A model generated the notes under the pieces. The model did not search any database, was not told the DNA's origin, and saw nothing but the letters and a program-made list of their open reading frames with translations. A stretch of 15,253 nucleotides of DNA, from positions 1-15,253 of the forward strand of contig JABFSV010000495.1 in assembly GCA_013140405.1 (NCBI GenBank), given 5' to 3'. The DNA comes from Methyloglobulus sp. (GTDB taxonomy: Bacteria > Pseudomonadota > Gammaproteobacteria > Methylococcales > Methylomonadaceae). Position 1 is the first letter of the stretch. Every line of letters begins with the position of its first letter. The translations under genes were made by a program, and so were the position numbers. This document shows, in pieces, positions 1-7,485 of this stretch.

Positions 1-170
1 ACATAGATGTAAACTTATGAAAAAGTTAAATACTTTGAAAATAATGCTGGGAATTATATCTCATTTTAAGAGTTCAGTTTATTAAATCAAGATAGTGGTA
101 ACGGTTTTAATCAAGGATTCCTCGATTTATTTGGTTAATTCTTAAATAATTCGACCATAGATTTTTTTCG

Positions 171-198
171 AAAAAAAAGCGCATTAATGTAATGCGCT
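171..198 (-). terminator. Rho-independent terminator of the secreted-protein gene
   Basis: A perfect 9-bp inverted repeat (AGCGCATTA / TAATGCGCT, 178-186 and 190-198) with a 3-nt loop is followed on the minus strand by a run of eight T (171-178). This is the standard intrinsic-terminator layout. It lies about 40 bp beyond the stop codon of the minus-strand gene at 238-681. The adjoining T7-CG-A8 palindrome (162-178) also puts a T-run on the plus-strand side, but no GC stem precedes it in that direction. Confidence 0.85.
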
Positions 199-237
199 AA
201 TAACTGTAAAAATTTATAGTCATTTATGGTGGAACAA

Positions 238-681
238 TCAACGTAATTTGCAATAAACAGGCTGAGAAACGCCATAGCAACCATTTGAACTGGTAGTTCT
301 GACAACGCCTGCGGAATCCGTCCACCAGTATTTGTGTCGCCAACCACCAACACCGCAGGTGTCATCAGATGAATTCGTTCCTGAGTAGAACACAAAGCCG
401 CCTTGATACATCGATACGGCTGGATTGTCAGAAAATGTCATATAAGGAACTTTGTTATAAATTCGATAGCCCACGTTCCAATTTGAAGCCAAGACTGGTA
501 CGGGTTCAATCGAGTTATAAGCAATTCCATATTCATACTGATTTATGGGGCGGCCAGGAATTGTCGCATTGTTTGCGACAGTCATTTGACTTAAATTTCC
601 GCAAACAAACCATGGTGCAGCTTGGAGTTGCATTGAAGAAAGGATTAAGCCAATAGCAGTAAAATTTTTTAAATGTTTCAT
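238..681 (-). CDS. Small secreted cysteine-containing protein, function unknown
   Basis: I do not recognise this 147-aa protein. The N-terminus reads as a Sec signal peptide: basic MKHLK, a hydrophobic stretch at about residues 7-17, and a likely cleavage site in LQA-APW near residues 21-22. That leaves a mature protein of about 125 residues. The mature part has four cysteines (C27, C109, C135, C144), enough for two disulfides, and is rich in aromatic residues (for example W114, W119, W120) and in Gly, Asn and Ser. These traits fit a folded extracytoplasmic protein. No lipobox, catalytic motif or membrane anchor is visible. The ATG at 681 is supported by an AGGAG ribosome-binding site a few bases upstream, and a strong terminator follows the gene. 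It diverges from hrpA and appears monocistronic. Confidence 0.75.
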   Translation of the reverse strand: MKHLKNFTAIGLILSSMQLQAAPWFVCGNLSQMTVANNATIPGRPINQYEYGIAYNSIEPVPVLASNWNVGYRIYNKVPYMTFSDNPAVSMYQGGFVFYSGTNSSDDTCGVGGWRHKYWWTDSAGVVRTTSSNGCYGVSQPVYCKLR

Positions 682-723
682 AGTAGGCTCCTAAGTAAGC
701 GCTTGAAAGAAAATAAGTAAGAA

Positions 724-796
724 GCCGATAAAAAGGCGGTTAAAACTATCCACTACCTATCGGCAATTCAAATGCTACGCATATAAGTAGTTTTAA
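724..796. repeat. Two interleaved inverted repeats in a divergent promoter region
   Basis: GCCGATA (724-730) pairs with TATCGGC (758-764), and TTAAAACTA (740-748) pairs with TAGTTTTAA (788-796). The two pairs interlock like a pseudoknot rather than nesting. They lie in the 274-bp gap between the secreted-protein gene and hrpA. They may be operator half-sites or chance in AT-rich DNA; the role is unknown. Confidence 0.35.
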
Positions 797-870
797 TCTG
801 TCTAAAAGCTAACAACTGAACTTGGTGTTTTTCCACAAGTAAAGTAACCGTTTTGTGATAGATTTTGGCA

Positions 871-906
871 GGTTAAGTGCCAAAAAACGAACCCCGTTTT
901 TTAACC
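871..906 (+). promoter_or_regulatory. Hairpin just upstream of the hrpA promoter
   Basis: AAAAAACG (882-889) and CGTTTTTT (895-902) form a perfect 8-bp stem around a 5-nt loop. The outer GGTT (871-874) and AACC (903-906) can extend it after an internal bulge. It sits about 20 bp before the candidate -10 of hrpA. It could be a factor-binding palindrome or a terminator that insulates hrpA from upstream transcription. It lacks a GC-rich stem, so terminator strength would be modest. Confidence 0.4.
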
Positions 907-926
907 GGAAACTTTGTCCATTAAAG

Positions 927-932
927 TATAAT
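927..932 (+). promoter_or_regulatory. Candidate -10 box of hrpA
   Basis: A perfect TATAAT lies 23 bp before the hrpA ATG. No good -35 sits at 16-18 bp; TTAACC at 901-906 is 20 bp away. Transcription from here would begin near 939-940, giving a leader of about 16 nt. That fits the lack of a clear Shine-Dalgarno sequence before the gene. Confidence 0.5.
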
Positions 933-955
933 AAAGTCATTTATCAGTCTTTTTG

Positions 956-3900
956 ATGTCCTATCACGATTTAATAAAACAGCTCACCCAGCAAATCCCT
1001 TTTTGTTTAAACCAAGATAGGCACACTAATAAACGGCAACTGGATCGTCTACGTAGCGAGTTCCTGAACGGCAAGAATCCCGCCGATCAGTTGGCCGCTT
1101 TGGTCGGACGGATTGAGAGTTCAGTCGCCAAGCGCAATAAGCGGTTGGCGAGCATTCCGGCTTTAACTTTTCCCGACTTGCCAGTCACGGGCAAGAAAGA
1201 CGAGATTGCTGAACTGATAAAAAACCATCAAGTGGTTATCGTTTGCGGGGAGACAGGCTCGGGCAAGACCACGCAATTGCCCAAAATTTGTTTGTCTATC
1301 GGGCGTGGCACGGCAGGTTTCATCGGTCATACCCAACCCCGCCGTATTGCCGCCCGAACGGTCGCTGACCGGATTGCCGAAGAGTTGGGTGAACCGCTCG
1401 GTAAATCGGTAGGCTACAAAATCCGTTTCAACGATAAGACCCACGCCGATTCCTTAATCAAATTGATGACTGACGGCATTCTGCTGGCAGAATCGCAAAA
1501 TGATCCGTATCTAAACCAGTACGACACCATCATCATCGACGAAGCCCATGAGCGCAGCCTGAATATTGACTTCCTGCTGGGTTACATGAAATGGCTGCTG
1601 CCTAAACGACCAGATTTAAAGCTGATTATCACCTCAGCCACGATTGATACCCAGCGCTTTTCCACACATTTTGGCAATGCGCCAATTATTGAAGTGTCTG
1701 GGCGGACATATCCGGTGGACATGCGTTATCGGCCTATCGAACAGAAAGATGAGGACGATGAGACCAGCGATGATTTGCAAAACGCCATTCTCGATGCGGT
1801 GGATGAACTCTATCGAGATTTGCGCGGCGACATCTTGATTTTTCTCAGTGGCGAACGGGAAATTCGGGAAACCACTGATTCCCTCAAAAAACATCGTCCA
1901 ACGCAATATGACATCCTGCCGCTGTATTCCAAACTCAGCGTTAGCGAGCAGGAGCGGGTGTTCAATCCCAAAGGTGGGAAAATCCGCATCGTCTTAGCCA
2001 CGAATGTTGCGGAAACCTCGTTAACCGTTCCTGGTATCCGTTGCGTGATCGACACCGGTCACGCACGTATCAGCCGTTACAGCCATCGCAGTAAAATCCA
2101 GCGTTTGCCGATTGAACGAATATCTCAATCAAGCGCCAACCAAAGGGCAGGGCGGTGTGGTCGGGTTGCCGAAGGTATTTGTATCCGCTTGTATTCACAT
2201 GATAATTATCTGGCAAGGCCGGAATTTACCGAGCCGGAAATCATGCGTACGAATTTATCTGCCGTCATTTTGCAGATGATTTCGTTAAATCTTGGCGACA
2301 TTGAAGACTTTCCGTTTTTAGAGCCGCCTGAAGACAAGATGATTCGGGACGGCAAAACTGTTCTACATGAAGTTAATGCCCTGGATAAGGCAGGTAAACT
2401 CACCGAAATAGGCAAGCAGTTAGCCAAATTACCGACTGATCCCAAGCTGGCGCGTATGCTGCTTGCGGCGGCGCATGAGCATTGTTTGACAGAAGTTGCC
2501 ATTATCGTATCAGTATTAAGCGTACAAGATCCGCGAGAGAAACCCGCCGATAAAATGCAGCAAGCCGATGCTAAACATGCTGTATTTCGTCATCCTGAGT
2601 CTGATTTTTTAACGGTGTTAAATATTTGGAATACCTTTGAGGAACAGAAAAAGCACTTGTCTAACAGTAAATTACGGAAGTATTGTTCCGATAATTTTCT
2701 GTCTTACATCAGGATGCGAGAGTGGTTCGACATTCATAGCCAGATTATGCAGGTCATTAAAGGCGATTTAAAACTGCACCCGAATACCGACGATGCCAGT
2801 TATGAAAAAATTCATCGGGCTTTGCTGACGGGATTGCTGTCCAATATCGGTTTTCGTCATGACCAGTATGAATATCTGGGCGCAAGAGGGCTTAAATTTT
2901 TCATATTCCCCGGTTCTGGTCTGCATAAAATCAAACCGAAATGGATTATGGCGGCGGAGCAGGTGGAAACCAGCAAAGTTTATGCGCGTAATGTCGCCAG
3001 AATTGAACCGGAATGGATAGAAGCCTGTGCTGGACACTTGGTAAAACATAACTATTTCGACCCGCATTGGGAAAAGAAAGCCGGACGTTGTGGCGTGTAT
3101 CAACGCACGTTGCTCTATGGCTTAACCCTTCAAGCCGCGCGGAAAGTGCCGTATGAAAATGTGGATGCCAAATCCGCCAGGGAAATGTTCATCCAATCGG
3201 CCTTGGTTAGTCACGATTATCATAGCAATGCACCATTTTTTGTCGCTAACCAAAAGTTATTGGAAGAAGTTGGCTATATCCAACATAAGGGGCGGCGTGT
3301 TGACCTGGTCGAAGATGAGTTATGGTTGTATGCCTTTTATGACCAGAAACTGCCGCCGGAAGTTGTCAACGGCATCACCCTAGATAAATGGCGTAAAACG
3401 GTAGAGCGGGAAAATCCGCGCATCCTGTTTTTGACGAAAGAAGATTTAACCCGTGAGCAGGATAATTACGTTAACGAATGGGACTACCCAGACAACAAGA
3501 AAATCGGCAACCTGACCATTAAATTACAGTACCGTTTTGAGCCTGGGCATGATGAAGATGGAGTTACGGCGATAATTCCTGTGCATCAATTAAACCAGCT
3601 AACGCAGTCGGCATTCGATTGGTTAGTACCGGGTTTGTTGGAAGAAAAATGTATCGCGCTCGTCAAATCTTTGCCCAAACAGATCAGAAAACATTTTGTG
3701 CCAGTGCCGGAAACCGTTAAACGCTGCCTTGAAATCGAACCCGATTTTAAAGGCAGCGTGCAAGAATGGCTGGGCAATCGTTTACGTAAGTTGACTGGCG
3801 AAGCCATCCCATTGAATATATGGGAATTAGAGACCTTGCCTAACCATTTGCGGATGAATTTTCGGGTCATCGACGAGCAAGACCAGATGTTGGATTATGG

Positions 3901-4864
3901 GCGCAATTTAAAGAAGCTACAGGAAAAATATACCGTAAAAGCAGTACAAAGTTTTGACCAGATTGCTGCCGACGAACTGAATTACACGGGTTGTATCCAA
4001 TGGGCGTTTGAGGATTTGCCGGAAACGTATGCCTTTATTCAAGGTGGGCAAACTTTTGTCGGCTTTCCTGCCATTGTCGATGAAGGGAATGCGGTTGGTG
4101 TACGCATTTTTGACACGGATGCAAAAGCCGCAGCAACTCATCAGGAAGGATTAGTTCGTTTATTGCAATTGCAACTTCGTAAAGATTGTACTTACCTCCT
4201 GAAAACACTGCCACAATCGGCGGCTGCCGAATTGGCATATAATAGATTGGCGGCACATCCCATTATAAAATCCCATCAAGACATTCAAGCTAATGGGCAA
4301 ACCTCTTTCAAAGACGATTTGCTGTATTCGATTCTTCATAGCGTGTTACTTGATGGCAAAACCATCAGGACACAGGAAGCCTTTGAACAAACTTTGCGGG
4401 AACACAAGCCCCAATTAGTACTGGCCGCCAACGACATGGGCAAAACGGTGTTGGACATTATGGCGTTGTTTGGCGAGATAAAAATGATGCTTGGTCGCTT
4501 GAACAGCCAAGATGCACGGTTAAAAGACATCACCGAACAACTGGCTATGATGGTCTACGTGGGCTTTATCCGTAATACGCCTACCCAACAGCTTAAGGCT
4601 ATTCCCCGTTATTTAAAGGCTATCAAGTACCGTCTCGATAAGCCCGACAATGACGGGCAAAAAATCCAGGAAATCAGCCGCTATTCAACCCGATTCTGGA
4701 AAGATGTCGATAAAAAATTAAAAAAAGTCCCATTATTACCGGAGCAAGACCCGTTTCGTTGGATGCTGGAGGAATTGAGGGTGTCGCTGTTTGCCCAGCA
4801 ACTGAAAACAGCGTACCCGATTTCTGCTAAACGTCTGGATAAGGCTTGGGATGAACGGAATTGA
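956..4864 (+). CDS. hrpA: ATP-dependent RNA helicase HrpA (DEAH box)
   Basis: This 1302-aa protein matches the length of E. coli HrpA (about 1300 aa), an SF2 DEAH-box RNA helicase linked to RNA processing and rescue of stalled or colliding ribosomes. The order of motifs is complete. Walker A GETGSGKT is at residues 98-105, TQPRR near 126-130, DEAH at 195-198, SAT at 227-229, [14 protein letters not shown] at about 347-360 and QRAGRCGR at 396-403. A helical HA2-type region follows at roughly 465-560. The long C-terminal half is the HrpA-specific extension (OB-fold plus DUF3418-type region), so this is HrpA rather than the shorter HrpB. ATG at 956 is preferred; a TTG directly in front (953) would add only one residue. 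No strong ribosome-binding site is seen. The frame is intact and the gene appears monocistronic. Confidence 0.97.
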   Translation: MSYHDLIKQLTQQIPFCLNQDRHTNKRQLDRLRSEFLNGKNPADQLAALVGRIESSVAKRNKRLASIPALTFPDLPVTGKKDEIAELIKNHQVVIVCGETGSGKTTQLPKICLSIGRGTAGFIGHTQPRRIAARTVADRIAEELGEPLGKSVGYKIRFNDKTHADSLIKLMTDGILLAESQNDPYLNQYDTIIIDEAHERSLNIDFLLGYMKWLLPKRPDLKLIITSATIDTQRFSTHFGNAPIIEVSGRTYPVDMRYRPIEQKDEDDETSDDLQNAILDAVDELYRDLRGDILIFLSGEREIRETTDSLKKHRPTQYDILPLYSKLSVSEQERVFNPKGGKIRIVLATNVAETSLTVPGIRCVIDTGHARISRYSHRSKIQRLPIERISQSSANQRAGRCGRVAEGICIRLYSHDNYLARPEFTEPEIMRTNLSAVILQMISLNLGDIEDFPFLEPPEDKMIRDGKTVLHEVNALDKAGKLTEIGKQLAKLPTDPKLARMLLAAAHEHCLTEVAIIVSVLSVQDPREKPADKMQQADAKHAVFRHPESDFLTVLNIWNTFEEQKKHLSNSKLRKYCSDNFLSYIRMREWFDIHSQIMQVIKGDLKLHPNTDDASYEKIHRALLTGLLSNIGFRHDQYEYLGARGLKFFIFPGSGLHKIKPKWIMAAEQVETSKVYARNVARIEPEWIEACAGHLVKHNYFDPHWEKKAGRCGVYQRTLLYGLTLQAARKVPYENVDAKSAREMFIQSALVSHDYHSNAPFFVANQKLLEEVGYIQHKGRRVDLVEDELWLYAFYDQKLPPEVVNGITLDKWRKTVERENPRILFLTKEDLTREQDNYVNEWDYPDNKKIGNLTIKLQYRFEPGHDEDGVTAIIPVHQLNQLTQSAFDWLVPGLLEEKCIALVKSLPKQIRKHFVPVPETVKRCLEIEPDFKGSVQEWLGNRLRKLTGEAIPLNIWELETLPNHLRMNFRVIDEQDQMLDYGRNLKKLQEKYTVKAVQSFDQIAADELNYTGCIQWAFEDLPETYAFIQGGQTFVGFPAIVDEGNAVGVRIFDTDAKAAATHQEGLVRLLQLQLRKDCTYLLKTLPQSAAAELAYNRLAAHPIIKSHQDIQANGQTSFKDDLLYSILHSVLLDGKTIRTQEAFEQTLREHKPQLVLAANDMGKTVLDIMALFGEIKMMLGRLNSQDARLKDITEQLAMMVYVGFIRNTPTQQLKAIPRYLKAIKYRLDKPDNDGQKIQEISRYSTRFWKDVDKKLKKVPLLPEQDPFRWMLEELRVSLFAQQLKTAYPISAKRLDKAWDERN

Positions 4865-4947
4865 GCCCAAAAATTAAGGCTTATGGCTTTTTGTAATCAA
4901 AAAATCTCACGAAACATAGTGAATCAAAATTATTTGTACACAGAAAG

Positions 4948-4960
4948 AATCAATAAGTTA
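4948..4960 (+). promoter_or_regulatory. IHF-consensus match
   Basis: AATCAATAAGTTA matches the IHF consensus WATCAANNNNTTR at every defined position. It sits at the edge of an AT-rich tract and about 140 bp before the DnaA boxes, an arrangement also found in origins that IHF bends. Thirteen degenerate positions can match by chance in AT-rich DNA. Confidence 0.45.
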
Positions 4961-5102
4961 GGGTCGTTTTTTAAAGTAGTCTTTTTTAAAGGTTGATTTA
5001 TTTCAAGTTGTTGATATTAAATAATAAAAAGTAATTGTCTTGTTTGTGTGCAATTTAAGTTGAGGCCAGTAAAAACGGCTATTTAGGCGGTGAAAAAACA
5101 AA

Positions 5103-5137
5103 TTATCCACAAAGTTATCCACAGGATTTGTGTATAA
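5103..5137. promoter_or_regulatory. Cluster of three DnaA boxes
   Basis: Two perfect TTATCCACA boxes lie on the plus strand at 5103-5111 and 5115-5123, separated by 3 bp. A third, TTATACACA, lies on the minus strand at 5129-5137, 5 bp further on. All fit TTWTNCACA. Three boxes within 35 bp is far above chance. A weaker 8-of-9 match, TTGTACACA, lies at 4934-4942. The cluster should bind DnaA cooperatively; whether it serves as origin, DnaA sink or promoter control cannot be told from sequence. Confidence 0.7.
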
Positions 5138-5138
5138 C

Positions 5139-5154
5139 TGTGATGAAGTTCACA
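5139..5154. promoter_or_regulatory. CRP/Vfr-type binding palindrome
   Basis: TGTGA-N6-TCACA is a perfect pair of CRP-family half-sites, beginning 1 bp after the third DnaA box. It lies about 165 bp upstream of the oxidoreductase gene. Binding here would compete with or stabilise DnaA on the adjacent box. Confidence 0.5.
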
Positions 5155-5320
5155 AATGCTTGAAATGTACGCGTTTCAGAAGGTTTAAGGGCAATGCAAA
5201 GTTAAATACCGAATAGTTAATTGATTATGGGCGTTCATTTCCTCGGTCATTATTTTTACGCTAACTTTTAAGTAATCATGATATTTTTGCACTTCACAGT
5301 AGGCTTTGCGATTGCGTTCT

Positions 5321-6385
5321 ATGGAAACGGACTTTCTTATCATTGGTCAAGGGCTTGCTGGTAGTTTACTGGCCTGGGCGCTGATACAGCGTGGTTGTAA
5401 GGTTGTCGTCGTCGATACGGGAAAAGAAAATGCTTCGTTGGTCGCGGTGGGCATTATTAACCCGATCACAGGAATGCGTTTCGCTAAAACGGCTGATGTA
5501 GAAACCTTATTGCCCACAGCACAAAATTATTACAACCAGCTATCGGCATATTTTGGGCAACAGTTTTATTTCGACAAGCCGATGCTACGTATTTTTCGTG
5601 ATCAGACAGAATTAGCCCATTGCAAAAAACGGCAACATCAGGCTGATTATGCTCCGTATCTAGGCAAACTTTATACGCTAGATCAATCAATGACAGGATT
5701 TTCAACACCTTTCGGCTTTATTGAACAGCGACAAACAGGGAATTTGTTGACTGTGCCGCTACTAACCCATATGAAACAGTTCTTTATTGAACGGCACAGT
5801 TATCGGCAGGACGTTGTCGATTATAAGGCTATTCAATTAGGCTCCATTGTGCATTGGCAGGATATAACTGCAAAACAGGTGGTTTTTTGCGAAGGCTATC
5901 AAGCCAGCCAAAATCCGTGGTTTTCCTGGCTGCCTTTTCAACCCGCAAAAGGAGAGATCCTGACTTTGGAGCACCAGGTTGAATTACCCGATATGATCTT
6001 AAATTACGGCAATTGGTTGCTTCCATTTGAGTCTGGCAAAGTGCGTATCGGCGCAACGTTTGACCGTGAGAATATCAACACGCAAGTTAGCGAGCAAGGC
6101 AAACAAACCTTGTTAAAAACACTTAAGTCTTATAGTCCGGGCATGGCTCAATCAAGAATTGTGGATCATCAAGCCGGTATTCGCCCATGTACACCGGATA
6201 GGTTGCCTTTTATGGGCAAGCACCCAAGAATCAATCAGATTGCTATTTTTAATGGCTTCGGTGCCAAAGGAAGTTTACAAATCCCCTGGTATGCCCAGCG
6301 TTTTGCTGATTACCTGTTAAACCATAACCCGTTACCACCATCCTGTGATATCCAACGATTCCAAACCACCCATTTCACTGGTTAA
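5321..6385 (+). CDS. FAD-dependent oxidoreductase, MnmC1/MnmL-like (DAO family)
   Basis: This 354-aa flavoprotein has an N-terminal Rossmann FAD motif, DFLIIGQGLAGS, at residues 4-15, followed by the acidic end of beta-2 (VVVVD, about 28-32). The C-terminal part has IRPCTPDRLPFMG (287-299) and then NGFGAKGSLQIPWYA (311-325). This closely resembles the end of the MnmC1 oxidase domain, which carries a similar DxLPxxG and GARGL pattern. DAO-family enzymes oxidise amines; MnmC1 and MnmL remove the carboxymethyl group of cmnm5(s2)U34 in tRNA to give nm5(s2)U34. The next gene, an MnmM-family methyltransferase, overlaps it by 41 bp and would perform the following step. ATG at 5321 is chosen because the FAD motif starts just after it. 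TTG codons at 5306 and 5312 are alternatives, and AGTAGG at 5298-5303 is spaced best for 5312. Glycine oxidase or another amine oxidase is the main alternative role. Confidence 0.85.
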   Translation: METDFLIIGQGLAGSLLAWALIQRGCKVVVVDTGKENASLVAVGIINPITGMRFAKTADVETLLPTAQNYYNQLSAYFGQQFYFDKPMLRIFRDQTELAHCKKRQHQADYAPYLGKLYTLDQSMTGFSTPFGFIEQRQTGNLLTVPLLTHMKQFFIERHSYRQDVVDYKAIQLGSIVHWQDITAKQVVFCEGYQASQNPWFSWLPFQPAKGEILTLEHQVELPDMILNYGNWLLPFESGKVRIGATFDRENINTQVSEQGKQTLLKTLKSYSPGMAQSRIVDHQAGIRPCTPDRLPFMGKHPRINQIAIFNGFGAKGSLQIPWYAQRFADYLLNHNPLPPSCDIQRFQTTHFTG

Positions 6386-6938
6386 ACTGGCGCACAACCT
6401 TATCAACGGTAAGGTCAAATCCGGCGACATCGTCATTGATGCGACGGTGGGTAATGGTCATGACACCAGATTTTTATTGGATTTAGTTAAGCCCAAAGGC
6501 AACGTGTTTGGCTTTGATATTCAACAAAGTGCTATTGAATCAGCACGAAGTGCCTTGCAAGGACATTCATTTACGGAATGCCTGGCTCTTATACAAGCCA
6601 GCCATGCAAACATGAGTGAATTAATACCGTTGGCTTATCACGGCAAAATCAGCGCCGTCATGTTCAATCTGGGTTATTTGCCGGGTGGTGATAAGCGAAT
6701 CATAACAAAGTCGGATTCAACGCTGGCTGCCTTAGCCAGCGCCAGCCAATTGTTATCAGCTGATGGCATTATCACAATTCTTGCTTATCCAGGCCATGAA
6801 GGCGGCGAAATGGAAACCGATCAGGTCAAAAATTGGTGTCTTGGCCTTGATCCAGGGCAATATCAGGTCAGGCAGTTTGAAAACCACCCCGATAATCCAT
6901 CAGCGCCCAAACTCTTTGTCGTTAATAAAATGGGCTAA
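6345..6938 (+). CDS. mnmM: Class I SAM methyltransferase, YtqB/MnmM family
   Basis: The 197-aa product has the family hallmarks: SAM-binding motif I DATVGNGHDTRFL at residues 32-44, FGFDIQ at 55-60, catalytic-region motif NLGYLPGGDK at 108-117, AYPGHEGGEME at 147-157, and a C-terminal SAPKLFVVNK at 186-195. Once labelled rRNA methylase, B. subtilis YtqB is now known as MnmM, which methylates nm5(s2)U34 of tRNA to mnm5(s2)U34. The preceding oxidoreductase would supply that substrate. The GTG at 6345 is the likely start and lies inside the upstream gene (41-bp overlap), which implies translational coupling. No strong ribosome-binding site is visible. This fold is not the MnmC2 methyltransferase domain. 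The family assignment is firm; the tRNA substrate in this organism is inferred from homology and context. Confidence 0.9.
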   Translation: MISNDSKPPISLVKLAHNLINGKVKSGDIVIDATVGNGHDTRFLLDLVKPKGNVFGFDIQQSAIESARSALQGHSFTECLALIQASHANMSELIPLAYHGKISAVMFNLGYLPGGDKRIITKSDSTLAALASASQLLSADGIITILAYPGHEGGEMETDQVKNWCLGLDPGQYQVRQFENHPDNPSAPKLFVVNKMG

Positions 6939-6957
6939 AGATTGAGTAAATAGAATC

Positions 6958-6966
6958 TGGTATGAT
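6958..6966 (+). promoter_or_regulatory. Extended -10 promoter of ppnP
   Basis: TGG directly followed by TATGAT forms an extended -10 element 40 bp before the ppnP ATG. TTGAGT at 6942-6947 is too close (13 bp) to act as a normal -35, so the extended element probably carries the promoter. It starts just after the methyltransferase stop codon, making ppnP separately expressed. Confidence 0.5.
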
Positions 6967-7005
6967 GTGCGCCACTTTTGACCCACTAACCGAATAAGGA
7001 ACCTC

Positions 7006-7320
7006 ATGTCAGAATTCACTAACGTAACCGTCATTAAAAAAGCCAATGTTTATTTCGGTGGCAACGTCAGCAGCCGCACCATCAAGTTTGCCGATGGTTC
7101 GATGAAAACGCTAGGATTTATGTTGCCTGGCGAATACACCTTCAACACCGCCGACAAAGAAACCATGGAAATACTCGACGGAGATTTGGACGTTTTACTG
7201 CCCGGTTCAGATGAGTGGCAAACAATAAAAGGCGGCGAATCCTTCGACGTGCCAGCCAATGCCAAATTTACGGTGAAGATAAATACGCCAACGGATTATT
7301 GTTGTTCGTTTATTAAGTGA
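7006..7320 (+). CDS. ppnP: Pyrimidine/purine nucleoside phosphorylase PpnP
   Basis: This 104-aa protein belongs to the small cupin family once called DUF1255/YaiE. E. coli PpnP (94 aa) splits many purine and pyrimidine nucleosides with phosphate into base and ribose 1-phosphate. Visible family features are [12 protein letters not shown] (35-46), [13 protein letters not shown] (55-67), [13 protein letters not shown] (76-88) and the C-terminal TDYCCSF (96-102), consistent with a single beta-barrel. The start is set by an AAGGA ribosome-binding site 6 bp before the ATG. Its role here would be nucleoside salvage in the cytoplasm. The neighbours suggest no specific partner. Confidence 0.93.
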   Translation: MSEFTNVTVIKKANVYFGGNVSSRTIKFADGSMKTLGFMLPGEYTFNTADKETMEILDGDLDVLLPGSDEWQTIKGGESFDVPANAKFTVKINTPTDYCCSFIK

Positions 7321-7425
7321 GTTTTTGATTTATACAGTTGGAATTCCATGGAAGGTGGAAACCGTTAGGTGTTCTGCCCCCATATCGGAAAATCTAACGT
7401 TGCTTCTGGCTTATGGGTTAGTGTA

Positions 7426-7485
7426 ATAGGATGTGCCGAGTTACGAGTAACACAATACGCGAATGATGCGTTAAGCACATCCTAT
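7426..7485. repeat. 60-bp palindromic repeat element, copy 1
   Basis: Perfect 11-bp terminal inverted repeats ATAGGATGTGC (7426-7436) and GCACATCCTAT (7475-7485) enclose 38 bp. A longer relative lies at 14566-14654 with the same GGATGTGCCGAG and GCGAATGATGCG segments. The right arm overlaps the stop codon of the minus-strand membrane gene (7482). Recurrence and terminal repeats point to a non-autonomous dispersed element or REP-like hairpin. In RNA it would fold into a stem that could end or stabilise transcripts from either side. Confidence 0.75.

Larger units (their letters stand above)
4865..5320. other. Gene-free AT-rich region with a DnaA/IHF/CRP-type site cluster
   Basis: No credible coding frame exists in these 456 bp between hrpA and the oxidoreductase gene. 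The left part is strongly AT-rich; in 4981-5040 only 11 of 60 bases are G or C. In order it holds an IHF-consensus match (4948-4960), the AT-rich tract, three DnaA boxes (5103-5137) and a CRP-type palindrome (5139-5154). That order resembles a replication origin or a DnaA-controlled regulatory region. No obvious terminator for hrpA was found at its left edge. Confidence 0.6.

Noticed and set aside
17..85. 22-codon open frame beginning MKKLNTLKIMLGII, like the start of a signal peptide
   Set aside because: It stops after 22 codons, has no ribosome-binding site, and nothing downstream continues it in another frame; it may be a remnant but cannot be supported.
369..656. Plus-strand open frame of 95 codons opposite the secreted-protein gene
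   Set aside because: It lies wholly antisense to a gene with signal peptide, ribosome-binding site and terminator, and its protein shows no domain character.
4864..4905. Possible hrpA terminator around the AGCC...GGCT words and T-run
   Set aside because: Only four base pairs with a ten-base loop can form; too weak to annotate.
7339..7399. TGGAATTCCA palindrome (7339-7348) and the CGTTAG/CTAACG pair (7363-7399) after ppnP as a terminator
   Set aside because: The stems are short or widely separated and no T-run follows, so a terminator call is not justified.
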